From positions 6,138,001 to 6,202,000 of the forward strand of contig OZ247499.1 of the NCBI GenBank assembly GCA_965233625.1: a DNA stretch of 64,000 nt, read 5' to 3'. A program made the translations under genes and the position numbers. A model generated the notes under the pieces. The model was not told the DNA's origin and searched no databases. It saw only the letters and a program-made list of their open reading frames with translations. Source of the stretch: G965233625 sp965233625 (lineage in GTDB: Bacteria > Planctomycetota > Planctomycetia > Pirellulales > Pirellulaceae). Below, piece by piece: positions 7,335-15,056 of this stretch. Within the stretch, counting starts at the first letter, position 1. Every line of letters begins with the position of its first letter.

Positions 7335-9986
7335 ATGATGGACGTTCTGTTACCTGAAAGAGATGCTGCGCGCGAGTCCTTCATGGCGCCGCGTAGCAGG
7401 CATTTTGTCACTCGCCGGATGCTGATGTGGGCGATTGCATTTTGCTTGCTCTGGTTCGCGTTGCCAGTTTCCACTTCGGCGCAGGTCAAAGAAGAGAAGA
7501 GTGAGGCGCACATCCGCGAGGTAGCGGCCCAACATCTCAAGCAGTACGAACAAAGCATTCTGCCGTTGATGAAGCAGGCTTGCTTTGACTGCCATAGCGG
7601 CGCCGAGGTGGAAGGAAACTTCCGGGCGGATAAGCTCGACCCGGACCTGATCCGCGGTAAAGACATTGCCTGGTGGCTGGAAGTGTACGCCGTGCTGAGC
7701 AAGGGCGAGATGCCGCCGAAGGATTCAAGCGACCTGTCCGCGGCGGAAAGAACGCGATTTGTTAACTGGTTGTCGAGTTCCATCCAGGCGGCGGAAAAGC
7801 TGCGCAAAGATGAAGGCAGCCATTCTTCTTTCCGGCGGCTGACGCGGTACGAATACAACTACGCGTTGCAGGATCTGCTCGGGGCGCCGTGGGAGTTCGC
7901 CGCGGACCTTCCTGATGAAGCCGTAGCGGAAGATGGTTTCGAGAACGAAGCTCACGCGCTGCGGATGTCGGTCAAGCAGATTGAAACCTATCATCAGCTC
8001 GCGCGGCGGGCGCTGCGCCGCGTAACCGTCCGCGGCGAGAAGCCGCCCGTGTTGCACTGGTCCATTTCCATGAAGCAAGCGTTCGACCGTGAAGCCGGCT
8101 GGTTGAAAGGAAACGAAGCCGCCCGCAAGAAGCAGATGCAAGCGTCCGCCAACCGTTCGCACTACCTCAGTGCTGCCACCGGGGACCGGCTGCGGACCAG
8201 CTGGAATTACCGCGGGGCAAAGTATTCCTTCAAACATCGTGACGATCCTGCGCCGCTGCCGGATGCAGGTTCGCACTATGCCGTGGTGCAGCCCGGCAGC
8301 CGGGAGGCAGTGAAGATTGAGTTGGACGATAAGCTGCCGGATCGCGGATACATGCGTGTTCGCATCCGTGCATCGCGGGCGGAAGACGCTGGGGAAGTGG
8401 TCCCTGCGTTGCAGCTTTCGTTTGGCTATCAGGCCACCAACGAAGGCCGCTCGGTCGAACGGCTCAGCCGGCAGGAAACACAGATCACGGCAGCTTACGG
8501 CAAGCCAGAAATCTACGAGTGGCGTATTCCACTCAGCGAAATTCAGCACCGCAACACCTACCGCAACAAATCCCGGCTTGGCAGCTTTCCGAACCCGTCG
8601 GAATTCATTCAGTTCGCCAACGTCACGCTGCGGCCGGACGGCCCGGGCAACCCGGCGGTGCTGATCGAGCACGTCGAAGTCGCCACGCCTGTTTACGAGC
8701 AATGGCCGCCGCAGACGCATCGTCATGTGTTCATCGAAAGTGAGCATGCCTTAGATGAGTCGCGGTACGCCCGCGAGATTATCGCTTCGTTCATATCGCG
8801 GGCCTGGCGCCGGCAGCCAACGCCGGACGAGATCGACCGCAAACTACAATTATTTCAAGCCCTACACAGCCGCAATGATGACTTTCAGGACGCGGTTCTC
8901 GAAGTGCTGGCCACCGTTCTGACATCGCCAAAATTCCTTTACGTCCTGCCTAGCTCCGCAGATACCGCCGAGAAAGATCAGTTAACGCAGCACGAACTGG
9001 CGACGCGGCTTTCGCTATTGCTGTGGTGCAGTGTGCCAGATTCCCAGCTTTTGAGCTTGGCGTCCGCAGGCCGTCTGTCCGATGAAAAAGTGCTGCAGCA
9101 ACAGGTTGACCGCATGCTGGCCGACCCCCGCGCGCAGCGGTTCAGCCGGCACTTTGTCACGCAGTGGTTGAAGATGCAGCCGCTTGAATATCTACGGCCT
9201 GGCAGCCCCGCCGGGATGGATCAGGCACTGCTGGAATCGATGAAGCAGGAGCCAATCGCGTTCTTTGCCGACATGCTCCGTCGCGATGCCAGCGTGCTGC
9301 GGGTGATTGATTCGGATTACCTGGTGATTAACGAGCGGCTTGCCCGGCATTACGGCGTGGCGGATGTTCGCGGCAATCATTTCCGGCGGGTAACGCTGCC
9401 TGCTGCTGATAAACGTGGCGGCGTGCTGACCCAGGCCGGACTGCTGACTATGAACTCGGACGGCAAGGATTCGCACCCCGTAAAGCGCGGCGTTTGGCTG
9501 CTGACGAATCTGCTGAACGACCCGCCGCCGCCACCACCGCCTGCGGTTCCTGTGATTGATGTGTCCGACCCTGAGATTGCGAAACTCACGCTCAAACAAC
9601 GCATTGAAGATCACCGCAATCAGGCCGCATGCCTGTCGTGCCATCAGAAGATCGACCCGTGGGGCATTGCCTTTGAAAACTACGATGCGCTGGGCCGCTG
9701 GCGCAGCCAGACCGCGGGGAAAGAGATCGACGCCACCAGCACGCTGCCGGACAACACGCAACTGAGTGGCATGCAGGGGCTGAAGCAACACCTGCTCCAG
9801 AACCGGCACGAACAGTTTGTCAGAGCGACGGTCGAAAAAATGGCGGCGTTTGCACTTGGCCGGCGGCTGGGCTTTGCCGACCGGGCCGGCCTCCATGAGA
9901 TCACCGGCCGCGTCAGAGAGTCGGGCGATGGCGCCGCGACGATGGTGAAGTGTCTGGTTACCAGCGAGCTTTTTCAGAAACGATAG
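7335..9986 (+). CDS. Exported DUF1592/DUF1588/DUF1587/DUF1585 planctomycete cytochrome
   Basis: This 883-residue protein has the architecture typical of planctomycetes: a signal/anchor segment (about residues 28-48), an N-terminal c-type haem motif CFDCH (C83, C86, H87) in a PSCyt1-like domain, a DUF1587 segment around LTRYEYNYALQDLLG, then the DUF1592, DUF1588 and DUF1585 regions. A second haem motif, CLSCH (C766), sits in the typical context KIDPWGIAFENYDALGRWR. A run of prolines marks the DUF1588 region (PPPPPPPAVP). The family is presumed to act in periplasmic redox reactions, but the substrate is unknown. ATG 7335 lacks a clear ribosome site; ATG 7383 is a fair alternative. It is paired with the DUF1552 gene 38 bases downstream. 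Confidence 0.9.
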   Translation: MMDVLLPERDAARESFMAPRSRHFVTRRMLMWAIAFCLLWFALPVSTSAQVKEEKSEAHIREVAAQHLKQYEQSILPLMKQACFDCHSGAEVEGNFRADKLDPDLIRGKDIAWWLEVYAVLSKGEMPPKDSSDLSAAERTRFVNWLSSSIQAAEKLRKDEGSHSSFRRLTRYEYNYALQDLLGAPWEFAADLPDEAVAEDGFENEAHALRMSVKQIETYHQLARRALRRVTVRGEKPPVLHWSISMKQAFDREAGWLKGNEAARKKQMQASANRSHYLSAATGDRLRTSWNYRGAKYSFKHRDDPAPLPDAGSHYAVVQPGSREAVKIELDDKLPDRGYMRVRIRASRAEDAGEVVPALQLSFGYQATNEGRSVERLSRQETQITAAYGKPEIYEWRIPLSEIQHRNTYRNKSRLGSFPNPSEFIQFANVTLRPDGPGNPAVLIEHVEVATPVYEQWPPQTHRHVFIESEHALDESRYAREIIASFISRAWRRQPTPDEIDRKLQLFQALHSRNDDFQDAVLEVLATVLTSPKFLYVLPSSADTAEKDQLTQHELATRLSLLLWCSVPDSQLLSLASAGRLSDEKVLQQQVDRMLADPRAQRFSRHFVTQWLKMQPLEYLRPGSPAGMDQALLESMKQEPIAFFADMLRRDASVLRVIDSDYLVINERLARHYGVADVRGNHFRRVTLPAADKRGGVLTQAGLLTMNSDGKDSHPVKRGVWLLTNLLNDPPPPPPPAVPVIDVSDPEIAKLTLKQRIEDHRNQAACLSCHQKIDPWGIAFENYDALGRWRSQTAGKEIDATSTLPDNTQLSGMQGLKQHLLQNRHEQFVRATVEKMAAFALGRRLGFADRAGLHEITGRVRESGDGAATMVKCLVTSELFQKR

Positions 9987-10024
9987 CAGGCAGTTCCACT
10001 GCGAATGCTGAAAGGAAGAATACG

Positions 10025-11431
10025 ATGGCTTTCAATTTCAACCAGCTAGATCGCCGCCGCTTTCTACGTGGAACCGGCGCTGCGCTTGCTATTCCGCTGA
10101 TGACCTCCGCCCTGCCGCTTGCTGCCGCAGGTGGCCAGGAACAGGAGGCGCCCAGACGGTTGGCGTGCTTCTACTTCCCCGACGGCGTGCCGATGCCGCT
10201 GCGTAAAGACCCGGCCTATCAGGACTGGTCCTGGTTCCCGCATGGCGGCGGCAAGGAATTCACCTTCACCAAATGCACCGATGTATTCGAGCCGCTGCGG
10301 TCTGACATGACGGTGCTATCCGGCTTCTCACATCCTTTCGCGCGCACCGTGCATGGCCACCGCAACGCCGACCAGTTTCTAACCGCGGCGCAGATCGGCA
10401 GCGAGGAACCGTACCAGAACACCATCTCTTTAGATCAGGTGTACGCCGCGCACGTTGGCAATAAAACCCGGTTCTCATCGCTGGTGATGTCCACCGACGG
10501 CGGCGTTGGCACACCGCGCGGCGCACAGACGCTCTCTTTCGACCGGCAGGGGCGCGCGATCCCTGCGGAGCAAAGCCCCAAGCGCCTATTCGATATGCTG
10601 TTTGTAAAGAGCGACGCCCAGGCGGCCCGCAAACTGGCGGTGAACGAGAGTGCGCTGGACAACATTCTGGAAGACGCCCGCGATCTGCGGAAGACGCTCT
10701 CCACGGACGATCAACAGCGGTTTGATGAATATCTGGATTCCGTCCGCGAGGCCGAAGTCCGCGTGCAGAAGGCGAAGGCGTGGATCAATACTCCGCTGCC
10801 CAAGATAGATAAAGACGCCAGTGAATTTAACGTCACGCCCGACACGCCCCGGCAGTATGTGCAGGCGATGTTTGACATGATTTACCTGGCGTTCAAAACC
10901 GATTCGACGCGGGTGGCGACGTATCAGATCGGGCGTGAGAATGGCGTCGGCATCAGCGACCGTCTGGCGCGTGCGGTGGGATATAACCTGGCCCATGCTT
11001 TAACGCACGACACCAAGCTGCCGGGCGGCTGGGAACGGCTGGGCAAATACTGCCGGTTTTTGAATGAAGAATTTGTCCGCTTCGCAACGAAGCTGAAGAA
11101 CACGCCAGAACCGGGCGGCGATGGCGCCATGCTGGATCATTCCTTGTTGTTATTCGGATCCGCGTCCAGCGCGTTCCACCTATCGCGCAACTATCCGATT
11201 GTGCTGGCGGGCGGGCGGAAACTTGGCTTCAAACACGGCATGTATCTGAACTACGCCGGGGCGAATCCGCAGGGCGGCGCCTGGCTGGGCGGCAAAGAAC
11301 CCTACCAGGAAAAGATCACGCACGACGATCAACCGCTGACGCGCGTGTTCGTCACCATGTTGCAGCAACTGGGTGTGAAGACCAGCAGCTTCGCCGGAGC
11401 CAAGGGCAACTTCGCCGAACTGCTTGCCTGA
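10025..11431 (+). CDS. DUF1552 exported protein (Tat signal)
   Basis: A 468-residue protein of the DUF1552 family, which in planctomycetes nearly always follows a DUF1592 cytochrome gene, as here. The N-terminus has a twin-arginine signal: DRRRFLRG followed by a hydrophobic stretch ending in ALPLAAAG. Family features include RRLACFYFPDGVPMPL, GFSHPFARTVHGH and a C-terminal GSASSAFHLSRNYPIVLAGG with GFKHGMYLNY. The fold is probably that of the alkaline phosphatase/sulfatase superfamily, but no catalytic assignment is safe. ATG 10025 is preceded by GAAAGGAAG and opens directly into the Tat signal, so it was preferred over upstream in-frame codons that overlap the previous gene. Confidence 0.88.
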   Translation: MAFNFNQLDRRRFLRGTGAALAIPLMTSALPLAAAGGQEQEAPRRLACFYFPDGVPMPLRKDPAYQDWSWFPHGGGKEFTFTKCTDVFEPLRSDMTVLSGFSHPFARTVHGHRNADQFLTAAQIGSEEPYQNTISLDQVYAAHVGNKTRFSSLVMSTDGGVGTPRGAQTLSFDRQGRAIPAEQSPKRLFDMLFVKSDAQAARKLAVNESALDNILEDARDLRKTLSTDDQQRFDEYLDSVREAEVRVQKAKAWINTPLPKIDKDASEFNVTPDTPRQYVQAMFDMIYLAFKTDSTRVATYQIGRENGVGISDRLARAVGYNLAHALTHDTKLPGGWERLGKYCRFLNEEFVRFATKLKNTPEPGGDGAMLDHSLLLFGSASSAFHLSRNYPIVLAGGRKLGFKHGMYLNYAGANPQGGAWLGGKEPYQEKITHDDQPLTRVFVTMLQQLGVKTSSFAGAKGNFAELLA

Positions 11432-11447
11432 TGACGCGCCGGAGGCG

Positions 11448-11729
11448 TCATTCATCCGGGTCGAACTGCAGACCGTTTTCTTCGTCCGGCTCGTCGGGCG
11501 CGCGTAACTGTTCGATCTGGCGGACAATCTCCAGCGCGGCGTGAGACTCTGTGCGTTGAAAGAAAGCTGCGTACCGCTGTCGCCAGGATTGAAGTTCCGC
11601 CAACGATTGTTGCAGCAATTTGTGTGCGAGCGCGGGGTTTTTCACGACTTCTTCAAACGGCATGACGACCTTCTCATCGCCGTCATTAATCTCCACGAAT
11701 ACGGGCGCCGGGTATTTGTTAGCGTTCAT
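11448..11729 (-). CDS. Small hypothetical protein
   Basis: A 93-residue acidic protein of unknown function. It starts with ATG and reads MNANKYPAPVFVEINDGDEK, followed by a helical stretch (LAHKLLQQSLAELQSWRQRY) and an acidic tail (DEPDEEN). Codon use resembles its neighbours and the frame is uninterrupted. No signal peptide or membrane segment is visible. It converges on the DUF1552 gene and is divergent from the first universal stress protein. Confidence 0.55.
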   Translation of the reverse strand: MNANKYPAPVFVEINDGDEKVVMPFEEVVKNPALAHKLLQQSLAELQSWRQRYAAFFQRTESHAALEIVRQIEQLRAPDEPDEENGLQFDPDE

Positions 11730-11872
11730 GATCTTAATGCACCTTTTGTGTAGATAGATCCGAAGTGGTTCTGAACGGTCGAAAGAAAAAGTCTTGCAAA
11801 CGCTGCGCCGCGGTGGCGGACAGTGGGTGAAATCTTTTCAGAATCTAAGTGTGCAAAGCATTATTCCGCACC

Positions 11873-11888
11873 TTGCCGCGCACAGTCT
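11873..11888. promoter_or_regulatory. Candidate activator site upstream of the first stress protein
   Basis: ATTCCGCAC followed by CTTGCCGCGCACAG resembles the CGCAC half-sites of the dyads at 14268, 17612, 23160 and 61067. It lies about 30-45 bases before the -24/-12 element at 11918. The match is partial and read by eye. Confidence 0.3.
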
Positions 11889-11917
11889 TAGGGCGAGTTG
11901 TCTTTGCTTCGCTGCAA

Positions 11918-11934
11918 CGGCGCGGGAGTTGCAT
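11918..11934 (+). promoter_or_regulatory. Candidate sigma-54 promoter for the first universal stress gene
   Basis: CGGCGCGGGAGTTGCAT matches the sigma-54 pattern (TGGCACG-N4-TTGCA), with the invariant GG and GC separated by exactly 10 bases. Transcription would start near 11944, giving a leader of about 50 nt that includes the GGAGG before ATG 11994. Confidence 0.55.
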
Positions 11935-11993
11935 ATTCTGATGGCGCGTGCAGTTTCGTAAGTCTGTCTCCAGGATGGCAACGGAGGAATGTC

Positions 11994-12878
11994 ATGAAAC
12001 GGTTTCAAAAAATCCTTGTCGCGCTCGATACGCGTCTGGACGATCATCCCATTGTGGAAGAAGCCGCCAGCATTGCCCGGCACAACGGCGCCTCATTGAC
12101 GCTGGTGGACGTGGCGCCAGAGTTATCGTGGACCGCGCGGCTTACGGTTGAAGATCATGCCCACGTGCACGAACTGATTATCAAAGAAAAGCAGCAGAAG
12201 CTGGCCAGCCTGACAGACGCGTTAAACCGGCAGGGGCTGCAAGCTGAGGCCAAAGTGTTTCACGGACAGACTTCGGTCGAAATCATCCGCGAGGTGCTTC
12301 GTGCCGGACACGACCTGGTGCTACGGGTAGCCAAAGGGAACGACAGTTTACGTCCCGGCGTGTTTGGCAACACGGGCGTGAGGCTTCTCCGGCAATGCCC
12401 CTGTGCGGTGTGGCTGGTTACGGCGGATGCGAAGCCAAAGCTGAACCATGTTATGGCGTGCGTCGACACATCTTCGGGCAGTGAAATTGACAATGACCTC
12501 AACGCCAGCGTCTACCAGTTTGCATCGTCCATCAGCAGACATCATCACAGCAAGCTGTCCGTCGTGCATGCCTGGCCGTTGTGGAATGATCAGTTGATCT
12601 GCGATGAGGTGAAGCAACGTCTAGAGAATTTTCTCCGGCAGCAATCCGCCGTCCGCGATGAAAATACGCACCTGTTGAAGGGCCAGCCGGTCAGCGCGGT
12701 TCCTGACTTTGCAAACCGTAGCGGCGTTGACCTCGTGGTGATGGGTACGGTTGCCCGGTCGGGACTGGCAGGTTTTGTGATGGGGAACACCTCCGAGCAG
12801 ATTCTCGACCAGTTGGAGTGCTCCGTGCTGGCGCTCAAGCCGCACGGTTTCGTATGCCCTGTGCGACTGGACGCGTAA
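11994..12878 (+). CDS. Universal stress protein, tandem UspA-type
   Basis: A 294-residue protein with two Usp-type halves. The N-terminal half opens with KRFQKILVALDTR and the C-terminal half ends with the ATP-binding pattern GTVARSGLAGFVMGNT (G-2x-G-9x-G-N/S/T) before CSVLALKP. Usp proteins bind nucleotides and support survival under starvation, oxygen or energy stress. The first half lacks the full glycine signature, as is common in tandem Usps. GGAGG six bases before ATG 11994 fixes the start. It is a clear paralogue of the gene at 15057: the two share DDHPIVEEAA, VFGNTGVRLLRQCPCAVWLV (with FFGNTG in the paralogue) and other segments. A candidate sigma-54 promoter lies at 11918. Confidence 0.9.
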   Translation: MKRFQKILVALDTRLDDHPIVEEAASIARHNGASLTLVDVAPELSWTARLTVEDHAHVHELIIKEKQQKLASLTDALNRQGLQAEAKVFHGQTSVEIIREVLRAGHDLVLRVAKGNDSLRPGVFGNTGVRLLRQCPCAVWLVTADAKPKLNHVMACVDTSSGSEIDNDLNASVYQFASSISRHHHSKLSVVHAWPLWNDQLICDEVKQRLENFLRQQSAVRDENTHLLKGQPVSAVPDFANRSGVDLVVMGTVARSGLAGFVMGNTSEQILDQLECSVLALKPHGFVCPVRLDA

Positions 12879-12935
12879 TGCACCTTTCCGCCCCAAGGCC
12901 GCCAGTTGCGAAGTTGAAGATCGCTTTGCAACTGT

Positions 12936-13188
12936 GTGCGGATATTATGTTGTGGCAACAACAGAATCCCTCTTCGCCCCTCTGGGGAGAAGACAGGCCG
13001 TCAGGCCAGATGAGGGGTCGCCCGCTATCTACTTTGTAGAAGCCACAAGAAGCTTTTGTCCGTCCGGTTTACGCTCCGCAAAGCTTTGCTAAAGGACGGA
13101 TTCTGTACCCCCTCACCCTAGCCCTCTCCCCAAAGGGGCGAGGGGACAATGTGTGGCGATAGATAATGCCACAACATCGTATCCGCAC
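12936..13188. repeat. Inverted-repeat element (two diverged arms), no coding capacity
   Basis: Left end 12936-12957 (starts GTGCGGATATTATG) and right end 13167-13188 are inverted copies matching at 20 of 22 positions. Inside, both arms carry related palindromic blocks (CGCCCCTCTGGGGAGA on the left, TCTCCCCAAAGGGGCGAG on the right). The 253-bp unit therefore looks like two diverged copies of one short element in opposite orientation, or a miniature inverted-repeat element. No target duplication was recognised and no transposase is present. It fills most of the gap between the stress gene and the DUF2267 gene. Confidence 0.5.
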
Positions 13189-13241
13189 CCCAACTGGGGC
13201 CTTGAGTTGACTAGCCGTGTTCAGCAGGGCTTGCTGAAGCT

Positions 13242-13664
13242 TCAGTCCCATAGCTGACGTAGAGGCTGTGGAAGACTGTTTTTGATATCTTCCACTTCTC
13301 CCGCGCTGACGTGCCTGATAACAACGTGAAACACGGCTCTGGCGATTTCCTCTGGATCTACGGAAGCGTCGCCGGGAAAGGCGTCTGCGATACTGTTGAG
13401 AAAATCATCTAGGCGAAGTCCGGGCGGTTCCTGATGGGGTCGCCAGCCTTCGTAAAATACGCCTTTCAGTAGCATGGGCAGTTGCGAAGCCAGATCAGCC
13501 ACCTCACCAATGGATAGCCGGTCGCGCAGCGCGTGCAGCACGGCGCGCAGCGCATGATAAGCGCTGTCGCGGTTGTCCCAGTTCAGCTGCTGATCCAGAT
13601 CGCGGATCCACGCGTTGGTCTTTTCCAGCGTGCGGTTAAACGAAGTTGCCACTTGCGTACTCAC
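13242..13664 (-). CDS. DUF2267 protein
   Basis: A 140-residue soluble protein of the DUF2267 family. Typical features are WIRDLDQQLNWDNRDSAYHA (tryptophan-Asp-rich start), LRAVLHALRDRLSIGEVADL, LPMLLKGVFYEGW and the second half-repeat ARAVFHVVIRHVSAGEVEDI. The family is found beside stress and hypoxia genes in several phyla; its biochemical function is unknown. The start is GTG 13664, directly preceded by GGGAGGTTGAA. The GTGA overlap with the stop of the upstream cytochrome gene implies translational coupling. Longer in-frame starts overlap the cytochrome gene and were rejected. Confidence 0.82.
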   Translation of the reverse strand: MSTQVATSFNRTLEKTNAWIRDLDQQLNWDNRDSAYHALRAVLHALRDRLSIGEVADLASQLPMLLKGVFYEGWRPHQEPPGLRLDDFLNSIADAFPGDASVDPEEIARAVFHVVIRHVSAGEVEDIKNSLPQPLRQLWD

Positions 13665-14134
13665 TTCAACCTCCCTTCTGGCGTGCGTGGAACCTCTCCC
13701 AGCAGAATGCGTGTATCCACCGGGCTGCGGTCCGGCAGGGCTGCGTTGTGAACGCTGCGGATGTACTTGTGACATTCGATACATTGCATGGACATTTTGA
13801 CGTAGTTCAGCGTCGCCGCGTCTACGTTCTTCTCTTTAGCCGCTTTGGTTAAGGCCGTGGTGGCTTTACGGAATTCTCCGCTGCGACGGATATATTCAGG
13901 CGTCTGAAAAACCTGCCACTGCGAAGCATTGCTAATTAGGCTCAGCTGCTGCGAGCTTTTTGCGACCGTATCAAAATCCTCGAGGGTCAAGCCGCGCAAC
14001 ACGTCCTGAGAATGTTTGAGTTTCGCCCGCATGAAGACCTTGAGGTTCTCTTTGATCTCCTGGTCCTGTGCCTGAACGGCGCCAGGCAACAGGCCCAACA
14101 CGGCTACCACCATTACAAACTTGAGATATCGCAT
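13661..14134 (-). CDS. Exported c-type cytochrome
   Basis: A 157-residue periplasmic protein with a cleavable signal (FVMVVAVLGLLPGAVQA, cut near AQ|DQ). It has one haem-c motif near the C-terminus (CIECH in SMQCIECHKYIRS). A helical body before a C-terminal CxxCH resembles cytochrome c' / c-556-like four-helix proteins, which bind NO or carry electrons. ATG 14134 follows GGAAGAGC and gives a clean signal peptide; a 37-codon upstream extension is rejected. It forms a two-gene operon with DUF2267. CGCAC-type dyads lie 130-170 bases upstream, but I found no good -24/-12 element at the position seen for the stress genes. Confidence 0.82.
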   Translation of the reverse strand: MRYLKFVMVVAVLGLLPGAVQAQDQEIKENLKVFMRAKLKHSQDVLRGLTLEDFDTVAKSSQQLSLISNASQWQVFQTPEYIRRSGEFRKATTALTKAAKEKNVDAATLNYVKMSMQCIECHKYIRSVHNAALPDRSPVDTRILLGEVPRTPEGRLK

Positions 14135-14267
14135 TGCTCTTCCTTTCAGAAATGAAAACAGCCCCACGCCGGAATCGAAACGTAAAACTCCCGAATTACT
14201 TCGCGTCTGGCGTCCGTTGCCCATGCAAAGGTCGCCTGATAACACCTGTCAGCCGCCGGTGTGCACA

Positions 14268-14302
14268 GTGCGGATTCGCACACCTGTGCCATTCCGCACA
14301 CC
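14268..14302. promoter_or_regulatory. CGCAC dyads upstream of the cytochrome gene
   Basis: GTGCG-GATT-CGCAC at 14268-14281 is a perfect 5-bp dyad, followed by ATTCCGCACACC at 14291-14302. The same motif recurs near other stress genes in this window. It is a candidate binding site for a shared activator. Confidence 0.45.
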
Positions 14303-14312
14303 TTTCGCAGGT

Positions 14313-14891
14313 CTATTCTGAAGGCGTTGTCGAAAAAAGCGCCTCTTCCAGCCAGACCAGAACACGCCGCTCGGCTGCGGAGATTGAGCCGATGCCAAGC
14401 ACGCCGCCGGCCGCACGCGCCACGGCGGTAGCACCGTCGAGCACGTGAGTGCGGAACTTCTCGCGGGACCGCTCGCCCAGACGAGGCACCGTGGTGCGTG
14501 TGTAATCCTGCCAGGCGACTTCAAGCTCTTCGCCGGGCCGTTCATCCAGCCAGGATTCAAGTAGCTTCGCGGCGGCGCTGCCTTCTTCCAGCCCCTGTTC
14601 ACGGGCCGCCTGCAGTACACACGCCCGTTCTTTCAGGTCCACAGAACCGTCCGCCCACGCCATCAGCACCAGCGGAACCAGGGATAAGGCGGCAATCGCT
14701 TCCGCGGTGACGCCCGCGGCCATCAGTTCGTCCAGCAGGATTTCGTCGGCAATGCCTGTCGATTCCGCAAGCTGCGCCTGGGCCGATTCAGCTGAGAGCC
14801 GTTCTCGCAGATCGGCTAGCAGCTTCACATCCACGCGGCGGAAGAATTCGGACTCCAGCGCCCGTTCACGTTCTTTGAATGCATCTTTCAT
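14313..14891 (-). CDS. TerB-like helical protein
   Basis: A 192-residue soluble protein. The segment VLMAWADGSVDLKERACVLQ, followed by an LESWLDERP region, matches the TerB/tellurite-resistance helical domain pattern (MA-ADG-x-x-x-EE-x). The N-terminal 60 residues are a charged helix (ALESEFFRRVDVKLLADLRE). The C-terminal region has a GGVLGIGSISAAER motif. TerB-like proteins are linked to envelope and metal or phage stress, but the role here is unproven. ATG 14891 follows TTGGAGCAAGGCG; a longer in-frame frame back to 15326 runs through the promoter region and the next gene and was rejected. It is divergent from the second universal stress gene, and both have candidate sigma-54 elements. Confidence 0.65.
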   Translation of the reverse strand: MKDAFKERERALESEFFRRVDVKLLADLRERLSAESAQAQLAESTGIADEILLDELMAAGVTAEAIAALSLVPLVLMAWADGSVDLKERACVLQAAREQGLEEGSAAAKLLESWLDERPGEELEVAWQDYTRTTVPRLGERSREKFRTHVLDGATAVARAAGGVLGIGSISAAERRVLVWLEEALFSTTPSE

Positions 14892-14952
14892 CGCCTTGCT
14901 CCAAGTACGTTGGTAACCGATGTGCGTGAGACAACAACCCGCTAGTTGGAAT

Positions 14953-14968
14953 CGCAAAAATCGTGCCC
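14953..14968 (-). promoter_or_regulatory. Candidate sigma-54 promoter for the TerB-like gene
   Basis: Read on the minus strand, GGGCACGATTTTTGCG fits G/T-GGCACG-N4-TTGC with ten bases between GG and GC. The start site would be near 14942, about 50 nt before ATG 14891. Confidence 0.55.
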
Positions 14969-14981
14969 ACACCACGTGGAA

Positions 14982-14998
14982 TGGCGCAAGGATTGCAT
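14982..14998 (+). promoter_or_regulatory. Candidate sigma-54 promoter for the second universal stress gene
   Basis: TGGCGCAAGGATTGCAT matches the sigma-54 consensus at TGGC-C and TTGCAT with exact GG-N10-GC spacing. Transcription would start near 15008, about 49 nt before ATG 15057. It lies back to back with the minus-strand element at 14953. Confidence 0.6.
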
Positions 14999-15056
14999 CA
15001 TAGAGATCCGTACTAATTGACGCCCGTGTTCTTCTCTGAATCCGCTGGAGCAATAA

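Noticed and set aside
7725..8747. 340-codon minus-strand frame inside the DUF1592 gene
   Set aside because: Long only because of GC-rich codon bias on the opposite strand; no motif, start site or ribosome site.
12936..13188. Insertion sequence
   Set aside because: Inverted ends are present, but there is no transposase frame and no target duplication was recognised; kept as a repeat only.
14180..14250. Sigma-54 element before the cytochrome/DUF2267 operon
   Set aside because: Candidates such as AGGCGACCTTTGCAT have 8 instead of 10 bases between GG and GC, so they do not fit.
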